Source of the DNA: an uncultured Gammaproteobacteria bacterium
GTDB taxonomy: Bacteria; Pseudomonadota; Gammaproteobacteria; Pseudomonadales; Pseudohongiellaceae
Length of the DNA: 64,000 nucleotides
Direction: 5' to 3'
Assembly (NCBI GenBank): GCA_937898685.1
Contig: CALEJT010000071.1
Coordinates: 19,715 to 83,714 of the forward strand
The notes under the pieces: model-generated
Database searches by the model: none
Told to the model about the DNA's origin: nothing
What the model saw: only the letters and a program-made list of their open reading frames with translations
Shown here: one piece after another, positions 1 to 8,815 of the stretch
Layout of the letters: each line of letters opens with the position of its first letter
How positions within the stretch are numbered: position 1 is the first letter of the stretch
Translations under genes and position numbers: made by a program

Positions 1-1005
1 TTCGGCGTTGAGCTCGATTTCGCTCTTGTTGGTCAAGCATTCCACCCGGCCACTCTGCGAGTTGCGGCGGAAGAGCAGGTCGCTGACGTTGGCGAGTTCG
101 AGTGCCTTGCACACTCGTACTTCCTTGCCGTCCTTGTCGAGCATGCTGACCTTGGTGCCAGCGGTGAGGTAGAGACCGGCTTCGATGGTGCAACGATCGC
201 CGAGCGGAATGCCGAGACCGGCGTTGGCACCGATGAGACAGTTCTTGCCGACGGAGATGACGGTCTTGTTGCCGCCGGAGAGCGTGCCGAGGATGCTGCA
301 GCCGCCGCCGAGGTCGCTGCTGGCGTCGACGAATACACCGGCGGAAATACGGCCTTCGATCATCGCCGGGCCTTCGGTGCCGGCATTAAAGTTGACGAAG
401 CCTTCGTGCATGATCGTGGTGCCTTCGCCGATGTAGGCGCCGAGACGCACGCGTGCGGTGTCGGCGATGCGCACACCGGCCGGTACGACGTAGTCGGTCA
501 TCTTCGGGAACTTGTCGACCGAGTTCACTTCGAGCGGCTTGCCGGCAAGACGTGCTTTCAGTTGTGCAGCCGGCAGTTCGCCGATGGCGATGGCGCCTTC
601 GCTGGTCCAGGCGACGTTGGGGAGCACGCCGAACATGCCGTCGAGATTCACGCTGTGCGGACGCACGAGACGGTGCGAGAGGAGGTGAAGCTTGAGATAC
701 ACCTCGGGCACGGAAGCAGGCTTGCTGTCTTCTTCGAGCAGTGTGAGCACGATGGGTTTGATGCTGTTGGCAAGCGTGGCGCAGAGTTCTGCGAGTTCGG
801 CGTCCACCGATGCCAGCGCCGTGCTCAGTGCCTGCAGCTGGGTGTGGTCGGGTTCCACACAGCGATTGCCGTTACCGGCGCCGATCACGCCAACGATGGC
901 TTGGGTGAGTTCGGCGGCGGGGTTGAGGAGGGGACGGGGATAGTAGACTTCGAGCCACTGTCCATCGGCGCTTTTGGTGCCGATGCCGAATGCCAAAGAA
1001 AACAT
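1..1005 (-). CDS. dapD: 2,3,4,5-tetrahydropyridine-2,6-dicarboxylate N-succinyltransferase, 3' end cut by window
   Basis: Transfers succinyl from succinyl-CoA to tetrahydrodipicolinate in the succinylase branch of lysine and meso-diaminopimelate synthesis, in the cytoplasm. The reading frame is open for 335 codons from the ATG at 1005 to the window edge. It begins MFSLAFGIGT and has the LEVYYPRPLL stretch typical of the long (about 344 aa) Pseudomonas-type DapD rather than the 274-aa E. coli form. The C-terminal half shows left-handed beta-helix hexapeptide repeats (for example GAYIGEGTTI, then SVGKNCLIGANAGLGIPLGD). About nine C-terminal residues should lie beyond the edge. It is the last gene of a minus-strand run map-glnD-Spx-like-dapD but is set off by a 361-bp gap. 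Identification is confident. Confidence 0.95.
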   Translation of the reverse strand, partial: MFSLAFGIGTKSADGQWLEVYYPRPLLNPAAELTQAIVGVIGAGNGNRCVEPDHTQLQALSTALASVDAELAELCATLANSIKPIVLTLLEEDSKPASVPEVYLKLHLLSHRLVRPHSVNLDGMFGVLPNVAWTSEGAIAIGELPAAQLKARLAGKPLEVNSVDKFPKMTDYVVPAGVRIADTARVRLGAYIGEGTTIMHEGFVNFNAGTEGPAMIEGRISAGVFVDASSDLGGGCSILGTLSGGNKTVISVGKNCLIGANAGLGIPLGDRCTIEAGLYLTAGTKVSMLDKDGKEVRVCKALELANVSDLLFRRNSQSGRVECLTNKSEIELNAE

Positions 1006-1038
1006 GAGCTATTCCTGTGTCGTGCTGAAAAGCCGCGG

Positions 1039-1044
1039 ATTATA
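1039..1044 (-). promoter_or_regulatory. Candidate -10 box for dapD
   Basis: The minus strand reads a perfect TATAAT 33 bases before the dapD ATG. At the proper spacing upstream the -35 match is poor (TATCAG), so this is a candidate promoter only. A separate dapD promoter would fit the long gap after the Spx-like gene. Confidence 0.4.
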
Positions 1045-1157
1045 AGAAGTAGCAACAGGTACTGATACCCCCTGGGTGTCGAGCTGGCACGATCTTCGGG
1101 GTGAGTTACTTTCCAGGAAATGCTTCGGGCGTGAAGAGGGCTGGTGCGTCCTCGCGC

Positions 1158-1265
1158 GTGCTTGCCGGTATGCGCATTCGGGGACACCCACAAGTACATC
1201 CCTGCAGGACTCGGCTCGGGGCCTCCATGCCCCTCGATGCCCCTCATGCACTTACCGGCAAGCAC
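1158..1265. repeat. Inverted repeat with 13-bp arms, probable dispersed repeat element
   Basis: Exact 13-bp arms GTGCTTGCCGGTA (1158-1170) and TACCGGCAAGCAC (1253-1265) enclose 82 bases. The interior is C/G-rich and contains short direct repeats of the form ATGCCCCTC near 1227-1245. It occupies most of the otherwise empty 1006-1366 interval between dapD and the Spx-like gene; I see no gene in that interval. No second copy was noticed in this window, so dispersal through the genome is an inference from its form. Confidence 0.5.
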
Positions 1266-1366
1266 TCGCTCAAGTCAGTGTCCGCCGACACATCGCGATG
1301 TGAGTCGAACATCGCGCGAGCTTCGTGTTGCAGGCAGTTGGAAGGCAGGAAGGAAGAGCAGGGGAA

Positions 1367-1711
1367 TCAAAGCAAACTCGCCCACTGCTCAGCGTTGAAA
1401 CCAACGAGCAGCGTGTCCTTGTCCTCGAGCACGGGGCGCTTGATGAGCGAAGGATTAGCGAGCATCAGCTTTTCGGCCTTGGCATCGGTGAGAGATGTAC
1501 GCTCGCTTTCGTCGAGTTTGCGCCACGTGGTGCCGCGCGTGTTCACGAGGTTCTGCATGCCGACCACCTGAGCCCAGCGCTTCAACATCGTCGAATCCAC
1601 GCCGGCCTTCTTGTAGTCGTGAAACTCGTAGGGAATCTTGCGCTGTTCCAGCCAGGCGCGGGCCTTCTTGACGGTGTCGCAGTTGGGAATGCCGTAGAGA
1701 GTCAGAGCCAT
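1367..1711 (-). CDS. ArsC/Spx-family thioredoxin-fold protein
   Basis: A 114-aa protein of the ArsC/Spx/YffB family. It starts MALTLYGIPNCDTVKKA; the NCDT segment carries the single active-site-like Cys (Cys11) of this thioredoxin-like fold, and RPVLEDKDTLLVGF near residues 92-105 is the conserved C-terminal RPV motif. YffB-type members are small cytoplasmic proteins of uncertain role, proposed to be glutathione-dependent reductases; arsenate reduction is not implied. It lies 21 bases after glnD and before dapD, the place this gene has in Pseudomonas genomes, so co-transcription with glnD is likely. Family assignment is strong and function is open. Confidence 0.85.
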   Translation of the reverse strand: MALTLYGIPNCDTVKKARAWLEQRKIPYEFHDYKKAGVDSTMLKRWAQVVGMQNLVNTRGTTWRKLDESERTSLTDAKAEKLMLANPSLIKRPVLEDKDTLLVGFNAEQWASLL

Positions 1712-1732
1712 CTTCAGTTCCTCACCAGTTCC

Positions 1733-4465
1733 TCAGGTACGCAGCTCGGCATCGAGACGTTCGCGGATGCGCGTCTGCAGCGTGTCGATCACTTCCGGAT
1801 CACGCAGCGGACGGTTGAATTCATCGGTGATGAAGAACACGTCCTCGACGTTCTCGCCCAGCGTCGTGATCTTGGCGTTGTGCATCTTGATGTTCATTTC
1901 CACGAAAACGTGGGCGATCACGGCCAACAGACCGGGGCGGTCCAAACACAACACTTCCAGAATGCTGTACGGTTTGTTCTCGTTGTTGGTCAACGTGGTG
2001 ACCGTGTTGCGCGTGAAATGCCGCTGTTTGCGCGTCGGCGGGCTGTGCGGCGTGCCGGGCAGGGCCTGCGTGGCGCTGACGTACTGACGCAGTTTGTCTT
2101 CGATCTGCTGCAGGCGCGGCTTCGTCAACTGCAGCGGCGTGCCGTCGGCTTCCAGCACCATGAATACGAAGTAGCACTGGCCTGCGGCCAGCGGATAAAA
2201 GCGCGCGTCGACGATGGTCAGATTGAGGCGTTCGCACGCCGTGCTGATGTTGGCGAAGAGGAAGGCCGTATGCGGTGCGCGGATGAAGATCTGCGACGCG
2301 CCTTCCTGACCTTCGAAATCGACCGTGTTGCGGAGCGCGATGAGCGGTTCGCAACTGTCGTGTGCTGCGACGGTCTGCGTCTGCCACAGGATGTCGTCCG
2401 GGCTCTCGCGCAGGAAGTAGTCGGGATCTACACCTTCCCAGAGTTCGAGAGCCTGCTCGCGACCGATGCCGGCGTTCTGCAGCAGTGCCAGCGCTTCATC
2501 ACGGGTTTCCTCGATGCGCGCTTCCTTACCTACCGTGACCTCCAGACCTTGGGCGAGCGCGCGCTTGGTCGAGAGATAGAGTTTGCGCAGCAGCGAGGCG
2601 CGCCAGGTGTTCCAGAGATTCGGGTTGGTGCCGTTGATGTCGGCGACGGTGAGCAAGAGCAGATAGTCGAGACGCGTCTGATCGCTGACCTTGCGTGCGA
2701 AGGCCTTGATCACTTCGGGATCATGGATGTCTTCGCGCTGCGCGGTGCTGGACATGATGAGATGGTTCTCCACCAGCCAGCCCACGAGCATGGTGTCCCA
2801 CTTGCCGAGATGATGCCGCTTGCAGAAATCCTCGGCGTCCTTCACACCCAGTACCGAATGGTCGCCGCCGCGGCCTTTGGCGATGTCGTGATAGAGGCCG
2901 GCGATGTAGAGCAGTTCAGGTTTCGGCAACTGATGGATGACCTGCGAGCAGATCGGAAAACGGTCCTGCGCTTCCGGATGGCGGAAGCGGCGCATGTTCT
3001 CCATCACCTGTAGGGTGTGATCGTCCACGGTGTAGATGTGGAAGAGGTCGTGCTGCATCTGACCCACCACGCGGCCGAATTCCGGCAGATAGGCAGAAAG
3101 AATGCCGTAGTGCTTCATCTTGCGCAGGATCGCCACCATGTGATGTGGCGAACGCAAGAGCTCCATGAACATGGAGGTGTTGCGCACGTCGCGGCGATAT
3201 TTGTCGTCGATCAGGCGCAGCCCGTTGCGCAAGAGGCGAATGGTGGAAGCGCGGATCGTATCGATTTCGCGATGCTGTGCCATCAGCACGAAGATCTCGA
3301 TCAAGGCCATCGGTGTTTGCTGGAACACCCGGTTGTGTTTGGCCTCGATGACGTTGCCGCACATCTGGAAGCGGTTGTTGAGCGAAACCACCTTCGCCTT
3401 CTTGCCGACGTTGAGGATTTCTTCCTCGAACAACTGCAGCAGGAGGTCGTTGAGACGACGTACGGTCAATACGACCTGATAGTACTGCTGCATCAGCTTT
3501 TCGATGGCGAGGCTCTTGCTGTCGTTCTCATAGCCGAAGAGCTCCGCGAGACGACGCTGATTCTCGAACAGCAGGCGGTCTTCGCGGCGACGGTTGAGCA
3601 TGTGCAACGCGTAGCGCAACTTCCATAGGAAACGACGCGCCTGCACGAGCTCGCGATATTCGGTGCGCAGAAGGAAACCGCGCAGCACGAGTTCCTTGAA
3701 GTCGCCGGTGCCGAGATAGTGACGCGCGATCCAGCTGATGGTCTGGATGTCACGCAGGCCACCAGGGGCCACCTTCAGGTTGGGTTCGAGCGAGTATTCG
3801 ATGTCGTCGTATTTGCGATGCCGCTCGAGCTGTTCCGCTTTCTTCGCGGTGAAGAAGCTGGCGTGCTTCCAGATCTTCTTCTGGCTCAACTTCAGCATCA
3901 CCTGCTCGTGCAATAGCGGATTGCCGCAGATCGTGCGTGATTCGAGCAGGGCGGTGGCGATGGTGATGTCCTTGGCCGCTTCGTTGATGTTCTCGCGAAT
4001 CGTGCGCACGCTCTGGCCGACTTCGAGATTGATGTCCCACAGAAAGGTGAGGAAGGCTTCGATGTCGGCCTTGTACTTCTTAAGGTTGCTGCGCTGCAGC
4101 AGGATCTGGATGTCGATGTCGGAGTAGGGATGGAGCTCGCCGCGTCCATAGCCACCGACCGCCACGAGGCTGATGTCGTCGGCGTGGCTCATTTCATAGC
4201 GGCGCCAGGCCTGCGTGAGGATCTGGTCGATCAACCAGCTCTGATCCTGAATGAGTGTTTCGATGTTCTCGCCGGCGATGAAGCGTTCGTCGAGCACCGC
4301 CCGCGATTGCTTGAGCTGATTCTTGAACGTGGCGATCACGGGCGCGCCGCTGTCGAGCTGGCGCTGAAATTCTTTGACGTTGAACAGCAGCTGACGTTTG
4401 CTGCCGGAGCGGAGCGGGGCGTGCATCGATGGGGTTGCGCTGATACTGGGAGAAATGGAAGTCAT
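1733..4465 (-). CDS. glnD: Bifunctional uridylyltransferase/uridylyl-removing enzyme GlnD
   Basis: Senses glutamine and adds UMP to, or removes it from, the PII proteins GlnB/GlnK, so controlling glutamine synthetase and nitrogen gene expression. The 910-aa product has all expected domains: a nucleotidyltransferase motif with GGYGRGEL followed by SDID (about residues 104-118), a middle HD hydrolase domain containing LYHDIAKGRGGDH (about residue 520), and two C-terminal ACT domains, one around QIFIRAPHTAFLFANIS and one around LCLDRPGLLAVIAHVF. Length matches the family (about 890-900). It starts at the ATG at 4465, 28 bases after map on the same strand, the conserved gammaproteobacterial order. 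Confidence 0.97.
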   Translation of the reverse strand: MTSISPSISATPSMHAPLRSGSKRQLLFNVKEFQRQLDSGAPVIATFKNQLKQSRAVLDERFIAGENIETLIQDQSWLIDQILTQAWRRYEMSHADDISLVAVGGYGRGELHPYSDIDIQILLQRSNLKKYKADIEAFLTFLWDINLEVGQSVRTIRENINEAAKDITIATALLESRTICGNPLLHEQVMLKLSQKKIWKHASFFTAKKAEQLERHRKYDDIEYSLEPNLKVAPGGLRDIQTISWIARHYLGTGDFKELVLRGFLLRTEYRELVQARRFLWKLRYALHMLNRRREDRLLFENQRRLAELFGYENDSKSLAIEKLMQQYYQVVLTVRRLNDLLLQLFEEEILNVGKKAKVVSLNNRFQMCGNVIEAKHNRVFQQTPMALIEIFVLMAQHREIDTIRASTIRLLRNGLRLIDDKYRRDVRNTSMFMELLRSPHHMVAILRKMKHYGILSAYLPEFGRVVGQMQHDLFHIYTVDDHTLQVMENMRRFRHPEAQDRFPICSQVIHQLPKPELLYIAGLYHDIAKGRGGDHSVLGVKDAEDFCKRHHLGKWDTMLVGWLVENHLIMSSTAQREDIHDPEVIKAFARKVSDQTRLDYLLLLTVADINGTNPNLWNTWRASLLRKLYLSTKRALAQGLEVTVGKEARIEETRDEALALLQNAGIGREQALELWEGVDPDYFLRESPDDILWQTQTVAAHDSCEPLIALRNTVDFEGQEGASQIFIRAPHTAFLFANISTACERLNLTIVDARFYPLAAGQCYFVFMVLEADGTPLQLTKPRLQQIEDKLRQYVSATQALPGTPHSPPTRKQRHFTRNTVTTLTNNENKPYSILEVLCLDRPGLLAVIAHVFVEMNIKMHNAKITTLGENVEDVFFITDEFNRPLRDPEVIDTLQTRIRERLDAELRT

Positions 4466-4493
4466 GGCTGCACCCCGGGGCTATGGGAATGAC

Positions 4494-5267
4494 TCAGAAG
4501 CTTTCTTCCTTGCGGCGCGTCAGAACTTCGCAGCCGTCGCGGGTGACCGCGATCGTGTGTTCCCACTGTGCAGAAAGACGACGATCGCGCGTGGTCACGG
4601 TCCAGCCGTCGACGTTCGACAGCTTGGTGTGGTGCGTGCCTGCGTTGATCATCGGCTCGATGGTGAAGGTCATGCCCTCGACCAGGGCCATGCCGGTGCC
4701 GGGGCGGCCGTAATGCAGTACTTGAGGTTCTTCGTGGAAGATGCGGCCGATGCCGTGACCACAATAGTCGCGCACCACGGAGTAGTGGTTGCTTTCCGCG
4801 TGCCGCTGGATCACATGGCCGATGTCGCCCAGCGTGGTGCCGGGACGCACGATCTCGATGGCCTTGTAGAGGCATTCCTGTGTCACACGGATGAGTTTGG
4901 CGGCGTGCGGCGGAATGTCGCCCACGGCGAACATCTTGCTGGTGTCGCCGTGGAAGCCGTCCTTGATGACGGTGATGTCGATGTTGATGATGTCGCCGGC
5001 CTTCAGAATCTTGGTGTCACTCGGGATGCCGTGGCACACCACGTGGTTGACCGATGTACAGATGGATTTCGGGAAACCGTGGTAGTTGAGCGGAGCAGGG
5101 ATCGCCTTCTGCACGTTCACGATGTAGTCGTGGCAGATGCGGTCGAGTTCGCCTGTGCTGACGCCGGGCACCACGTAGGGCTCGATCATTTCCAGGACTT
5201 CGGCGGCGAGACGGCCGGCCACGCGCATTGCGTCGAGCTCGGCTGCGGTTTTAGGGATGACGGCCAT
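4494..5267 (-). CDS. map: Methionine aminopeptidase type I
   Basis: Removes the initiator methionine from nascent proteins in the cytoplasm. The 257-aa protein has the five metal ligands of the pita-bread fold: Asp97 and Asp108 (INID and HGDTS), His171 (CGHGIG), Glu204 (TIEP) and Glu236 (QWEHT). There is no N-terminal extension, as in E. coli type Ia enzymes. It is divergent from rpsB, a very conserved arrangement, and is the first gene of the minus-strand map-glnD run. Confidence 0.97.
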   Translation of the reverse strand: MAVIPKTAAELDAMRVAGRLAAEVLEMIEPYVVPGVSTGELDRICHDYIVNVQKAIPAPLNYHGFPKSICTSVNHVVCHGIPSDTKILKAGDIINIDITVIKDGFHGDTSKMFAVGDIPPHAAKLIRVTQECLYKAIEIVRPGTTLGDIGHVIQRHAESNHYSVVRDYCGHGIGRIFHEEPQVLHYGRPGTGMALVEGMTFTIEPMINAGTHHTKLSNVDGWTVTTRDRRLSAQWEHTIAVTRDGCEVLTRRKEESF

Positions 5268-5391
5268 AGTTGAACTAACTAATGAGGAACTGCTTGCCAG
5301 ACTACTTTTCAGGCCAGCCGTAGGGGATGGCTTGGGAAGTCCGCCATTCTAGTGGATGCCCTCCGGCAAGTACACGAAAAGCAGGTCGAGG

Positions 5392-5420
5392 TTTATCCGC
5401 AACACGCTTTGTGGTATAAA
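5392..5420 (+). promoter_or_regulatory. rpsB promoter
   Basis: TATAAA at 5415-5420 is preceded by TGTGG, giving an extended -10 like that of gammaproteobacterial rpsB promoters. A weak -35 (TTTATC, 5392-5397) lies 17 bases upstream. A G+C-rich stretch (GCCGCCCGC) follows the -10, the kind of discriminator associated with stringent control of translation genes. The assignment is by pattern and position. Confidence 0.7.
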
Positions 5421-5426
5421 GCCGCC

Positions 5427-5586
5427 CGCTTTGCGTAGGCAGGGCACAACGGTGGCAGGGAAACCTGCCAATTTTTTTCCAACGTCACACACGCACCGGC
5501 ACATCCGCCTGGGTGCCCCCGCTCGAATCTTTCGACGGAGGTTGGCTGGATGGGGTACGTGGAGGCCAAACCCAAAGGAAATCATC
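5427..5586 (+). promoter_or_regulatory. rpsB 5' leader, probable S2 autoregulation site
   Basis: If transcription starts about seven bases after the -10, the mRNA has a leader of about 160 bases. It contains paired stretches such as GGCAGG/CCTGCC (near 5454-5472), and a ribosome-binding site AAAGGAA before the ATG at 5587. In E. coli the comparable leader mediates feedback by ribosomal protein S2; the same role here is inferred. An in-frame ATG at 5356 extends into this leader but gives a non-homologous N-terminus. Confidence 0.55.
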
Positions 5587-6429
5587 ATGGCTGTTAGCAT
5601 GAAAGACATGTTGCAGGCCGGCGTCCATTTCGGACACCAGTGCCGCTACTGGAACCCGAAGATGGCTCAGTACATCTACGGCGCCCGCAACAAGATCCAC
5701 ATCATCAACCTCGAACACACTCTGCCTGCCTTCAACCGCGCACTGGCCGTTGCCAAGAGCATGGCTGAGCGCAAGCAGAAAATCCTCTTCGTAGGCACCA
5801 AGCGCGCCGCCGGCAAGATCATCAAGGCCGAAGCCTCCCGCTGCGGCATGCCTTACGTCGATCAGCGCTGGCTGGGCGGCATGCTCACCAACTACAAGAC
5901 CATCCGCTCCTCGATCCGTCGTCTGCGCGACCTCGAAGCCCAGGAAACCGATGGCACCTTCGACAAACTGACGAAGAAAGAAGCTCTGATGCGTCGCCGC
6001 GCCAAAGAGAAGCTCGAGAAGAGCATCGGCGGTATCAAGGACATGGGTGGTCTGCCTGACGCGCTGTTCGTGATCGACGTCGAGCACGAGCGCATCGCCG
6101 TGAGCGAAGCCAACAAGCTGGGCATTCCGGTAATCGGCATCGTCGATACCAACAGCAGCCCGGAAGGCATCGACTACGTCATCCCCGGCAACGACGACGC
6201 ACTGCGCGCCATCCAGCTCTACGCTCAGAGCTTCGCTGACGCCTGCATCGAAGGCCAGGGCCGCGCCGCCATGGAAGCCGCTTCCCAGAAAGAAGAGTTC
6301 CAGGATGAAGCCGCCGCTGAAGAAGGCGAAGGCGAAACCAAGAAAGGCCGTGCCCCCGCCAAGCCGAAGACCAAGGTGCAGGTACGCGCCAAAGCCAAAG
6401 ACAAGGGCGAAGAAGCTGGCGCCGAATAA
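5587..6429 (+). CDS. rpsB: 30S ribosomal protein S2
   Basis: Small-subunit ribosomal protein, also the likely feedback regulator of its own operon. The start at 5587 gives MAVSMKDMLQAGVHFGHQ, the canonical S2 N-terminus, 280 aa. Hallmarks include WNPKMAQYIYG, WLGGMLTNYKTI and PVIGIVDTNSSPEGIDYVIPGN (written here in parts: IVDTN, then SPEGIDY). The last 45 or so residues are a charged Lys/Glu/Ala-rich tail, longer than the E. coli tail. It is followed by tsf after a 114-base spacer with an attenuator-like hairpin. Confidence 0.97.
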   Translation: MAVSMKDMLQAGVHFGHQCRYWNPKMAQYIYGARNKIHIINLEHTLPAFNRALAVAKSMAERKQKILFVGTKRAAGKIIKAEASRCGMPYVDQRWLGGMLTNYKTIRSSIRRLRDLEAQETDGTFDKLTKKEALMRRRAKEKLEKSIGGIKDMGGLPDALFVIDVEHERIAVSEANKLGIPVIGIVDTNSSPEGIDYVIPGNDDALRAIQLYAQSFADACIEGQGRAAMEAASQKEEFQDEAAAEEGEGETKKGRAPAKPKTKVQVRAKAKDKGEEAGAE

Positions 6430-6459
6430 GGCCCGGCCACTACCTCAGCAGTACACGGG

Positions 6460-6484
6460 AAAAGGGGCGCTCAGCCCCTTTTCT
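6460..6484 (+). terminator. rpsB-tsf intergenic attenuator hairpin
   Basis: A 9-bp perfect stem, AAAAGGGGC (6460-6468) with GCCCCTTTT (6474-6482), and a 5-base loop, ends in a short T run. A terminator-like hairpin between rpsB and tsf is also known in E. coli, where it reduces but does not stop readthrough. Confidence 0.75.
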
Positions 6485-6543
6485 CAACTGGGCCCCCCAG
6501 TTTCATGGTGCCCGTTCCAATCAGTTAGCAAAGGAGCCGAATC

Positions 6544-7419
6544 ATGGCAGAGATTACCGCCGCAGCAGTGAAAGAACTCAGAGAACGTACCGGCCTGGGC
6601 ATGATGGAGTGCAAGAAAGCCCTGGTGGAAGCCAACGGCGACATCGATGTGGCCATCGAAAACCTGCGTAAGGCAGGCAGCATGAAAGCGGCCAAGAAAG
6701 CCAGCCGCACCGCGGCAGAAGGCCTGGTAATGGCCAAAGTGGCCGAAGACGGCAGCTATGGCGTGATGGTCGAAGTGAACAGCGAAACCGACTTCGCGGC
6801 CCGCGAAGAAAACTTCGGTGCCTTCGTTGCCAAGGTACTCGACAAAGTATTCACCACCAAGAACACCGACGTTCCTGCTCTGATGGCCGCCGGCCTCGAA
6901 GACGATCGTCTGGCTCTGGTACAGAAGATCGGTGAGAACATCAGCGTGCGTCGCGCCGTGCTCGTCGGTGGCGAAGGCCAGACCGTGGGCGCCTATGTTC
7001 ACTCCAACAACAAGATCGCCGTACTGGTAGCCCTCAACGGCGGCGACCAGGAACTGGCGCGCGACATCGCCATGCACGTCGCCGCCACCAACCCGCTGGT
7101 GGTGAATCCGGAAGACGTACCGGCTGACGTACTGGCCAAAGAAAGCGAGATCTACACCGCCCAGGCCGCCGAAAGCGGCAAGCCGGCCGACATCGTCGAG
7201 AAGATGGTGAGCGGCCGTCTGCGTAAGTACATCGAAGAAGTGAGCCTCACCGAACAGGCCTTCGTGAAGGATCCCGACCTGAAAGTGGGCAAATTGGCCA
7301 AGCAGGGTGGTGCCACCATTCTGTCGTTCACCCGCTACATGGTAGGTGAAGGCATCGAGAAAGAAGTGGTCGACTTCGCCGCCGAAGTTGCCGCTCAGGC
7401 AGGCCTGGGTAAGAATTGA
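6544..7419 (+). CDS. tsf: Elongation factor Ts
   Basis: Guanine-nucleotide exchange factor for EF-Tu. The 291-aa product starts MAEITAAAVKELRERTGLGMMECKKAL, in which the UBA-like N-terminal module (RERTGLGMM, CKKAL) is diagnostic, and continues with the core motif EVNSETDFAA. Length is normal for the family (about 283-295). GGAGCCGAATC precedes the ATG. Second gene of the rpsB-tsf operon. Confidence 0.97.
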   Translation: MAEITAAAVKELRERTGLGMMECKKALVEANGDIDVAIENLRKAGSMKAAKKASRTAAEGLVMAKVAEDGSYGVMVEVNSETDFAAREENFGAFVAKVLDKVFTTKNTDVPALMAAGLEDDRLALVQKIGENISVRRAVLVGGEGQTVGAYVHSNNKIAVLVALNGGDQELARDIAMHVAATNPLVVNPEDVPADVLAKESEIYTAQAAESGKPADIVEKMVSGRLRKYIEEVSLTEQAFVKDPDLKVGKLAKQGGATILSFTRYMVGEGIEKEVVDFAAEVAAQAGLGKN

Positions 7420-7452
7420 TCACTTTTACGCGAGACAGGTGAACCGGCGCCC

Positions 7453-8187
7453 ATGACCACCAAGATCCGCAAGTACGACCGTATCCTGCTGAAACTGAGC
7501 GGCGAAGCCCTGACGGGCGGCGCCGATTTCGGCATCGACCCGAAGGTACTCGACCGCATGGCGGTGGAGATCGGGCAATTGGTTGGTATCGGCATTCAAG
7601 TGGGCTTGGTGATCGGCGGCGGCAACCTGTTCCGCGGCGCGGCCTTGCATGAGGCCGGCATGGAACGCGTGACCGGCGATCACATGGGCATGCTCGCCAC
7701 CGTGATGAACGCGCTGGCCATGCGTGATGCTCTGGAGCGCGCCGGCATCCCGACGCGCGTCATGAGCGCCATTCCGATGAGCGGTGTGGTGGAACATTAC
7801 GACCGCCGCACGGCCATCCGCCATCTGCGCGACAATGACGTCGTGATCTTTGCCGCAGGTACCGGCAATCCCTTCTTCACCACCGATTCCGCCGCCTGTC
7901 TGCGCGCGATCGAAATCGATGCCGACCTGGTCCTCAAGGCCACCAAGGTGGACGGTGTCTACTCCGCCGATCCGAAGAAGGATCCCACTGCCGAGAAATA
8001 CACGCGTCTGACCTACGACGAAGTGTTGGACAAGAAACTGGGTGTGATGGATCTCACGGCGATCTGTCTGTGCCGCGACCACAACATGCCGGTGCGCGTA
8101 TTCGACATGAACAAGGAAGGTGCGCTCTTCAACCTCATGGTAGGTAAGGAAGAGGGCACGTTGATCGCGAGCGTCGTGCAGGGCTGA
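7453..8187 (+). CDS. pyrH: UMP kinase
   Basis: Phosphorylates UMP to UDP with ATP; a hexameric amino-acid-kinase-family enzyme feeding pyrimidine and cell-wall nucleotide pools. The 244-aa protein shows the N-terminal LLKLSGEAL, IGGGNLFRG and the nucleotide-binding TGNPFFTTDSAA. Length equals the typical 240-247. It lies 33 bases after tsf, in the conserved tsf-pyrH-frr order. Confidence 0.97.
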   Translation: MTTKIRKYDRILLKLSGEALTGGADFGIDPKVLDRMAVEIGQLVGIGIQVGLVIGGGNLFRGAALHEAGMERVTGDHMGMLATVMNALAMRDALERAGIPTRVMSAIPMSGVVEHYDRRTAIRHLRDNDVVIFAAGTGNPFFTTDSAACLRAIEIDADLVLKATKVDGVYSADPKKDPTAEKYTRLTYDEVLDKKLGVMDLTAICLCRDHNMPVRVFDMNKEGALFNLMVGKEEGTLIASVVQG

Positions 8188-8242
8188 GCCCGCCGATCGC
8201 GCCGATCTCTAGCAGCAAGCGAGTTCCAAGGGGAATCAAGCC

Positions 8243-8800
8243 ATGATCAACGACATTCTCAAGGATGCCGAAGAGCGGATGAAAAAGAGCCTCGTGTCCC
8301 TCGAGGCGGCATTCAACAAGATCCGCACCGGACGTGCGCATCCAGGCATTCTGGATAGCATCCGTGTGTCCTATTACGGCTCCGAGATGCCGATCCAACA
8401 GGTGGCCAACGTGGTGGTGGAAGACGCCCGCACGCTGATGATCGCACCCTGGGAAAGAAAGATGTTGCCCGAAATTGAACGGGCGATCATGAAATCCGAC
8501 CTCGGTCTGAATCCGTCCAACAACGGCGAGGTCATCCGTGTGCCGATGCCGATGCTCACCGAGCAGACGCGTCGTGACTACACCAAGCAGGCGAAGGCGG
8601 AAGCCGAAAACGCTCGCGTTGCAGTGCGCAACATCCGCCGTGACGCCAACACCATGGTCAAGGATCTGCTGAAGGAAAAGGCGATCAGCGAAGACGATGA
8701 ACGCCGCGCCGAGCAGAACATCCAGAAGATGACCGACAACTACATCGCGCTCATCGACAAGAAATACGCCGAAAAAGAAGCCGACCTCCTGTCGGTGTGA
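8243..8800 (+). CDS. frr: Ribosome recycling factor
   Basis: Splits post-termination ribosomes together with EF-G. The 185-aa product has the conserved N-terminus (INDILKDAEERMKKS), the hinge region around RTGRAHPGIL, and the C-terminal helix with the DNYIALIDKKYAEKEADL signature. The ribosome-binding site AAGGGG sits upstream of the ATG at 8243. Identity is clear from full-length similarity in sequence pattern and from order. Confidence 0.97.
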   Translation: MINDILKDAEERMKKSLVSLEAAFNKIRTGRAHPGILDSIRVSYYGSEMPIQQVANVVVEDARTLMIAPWERKMLPEIERAIMKSDLGLNPSNNGEVIRVPMPMLTEQTRRDYTKQAKAEAENARVAVRNIRRDANTMVKDLLKEKAISEDDERRAEQNIQKMTDNYIALIDKKYAEKEADLLSV

Positions 8801-8815
8801 GCGGCGGTTCCCGCC

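Noticed and set aside
1367..1711. Arsenate reductase function for the ArsC-like gene
   Set aside because: No other arsenic genes nearby, and the sequence matches the YffB/Spx-like branch and not a true ArsC.
1325..3013. 562-codon plus-strand open frame opposite glnD and the Spx-like gene
   Set aside because: It is the complement of glnD, has no family motifs, and crosses from one real gene into another; high G+C produces such frames.
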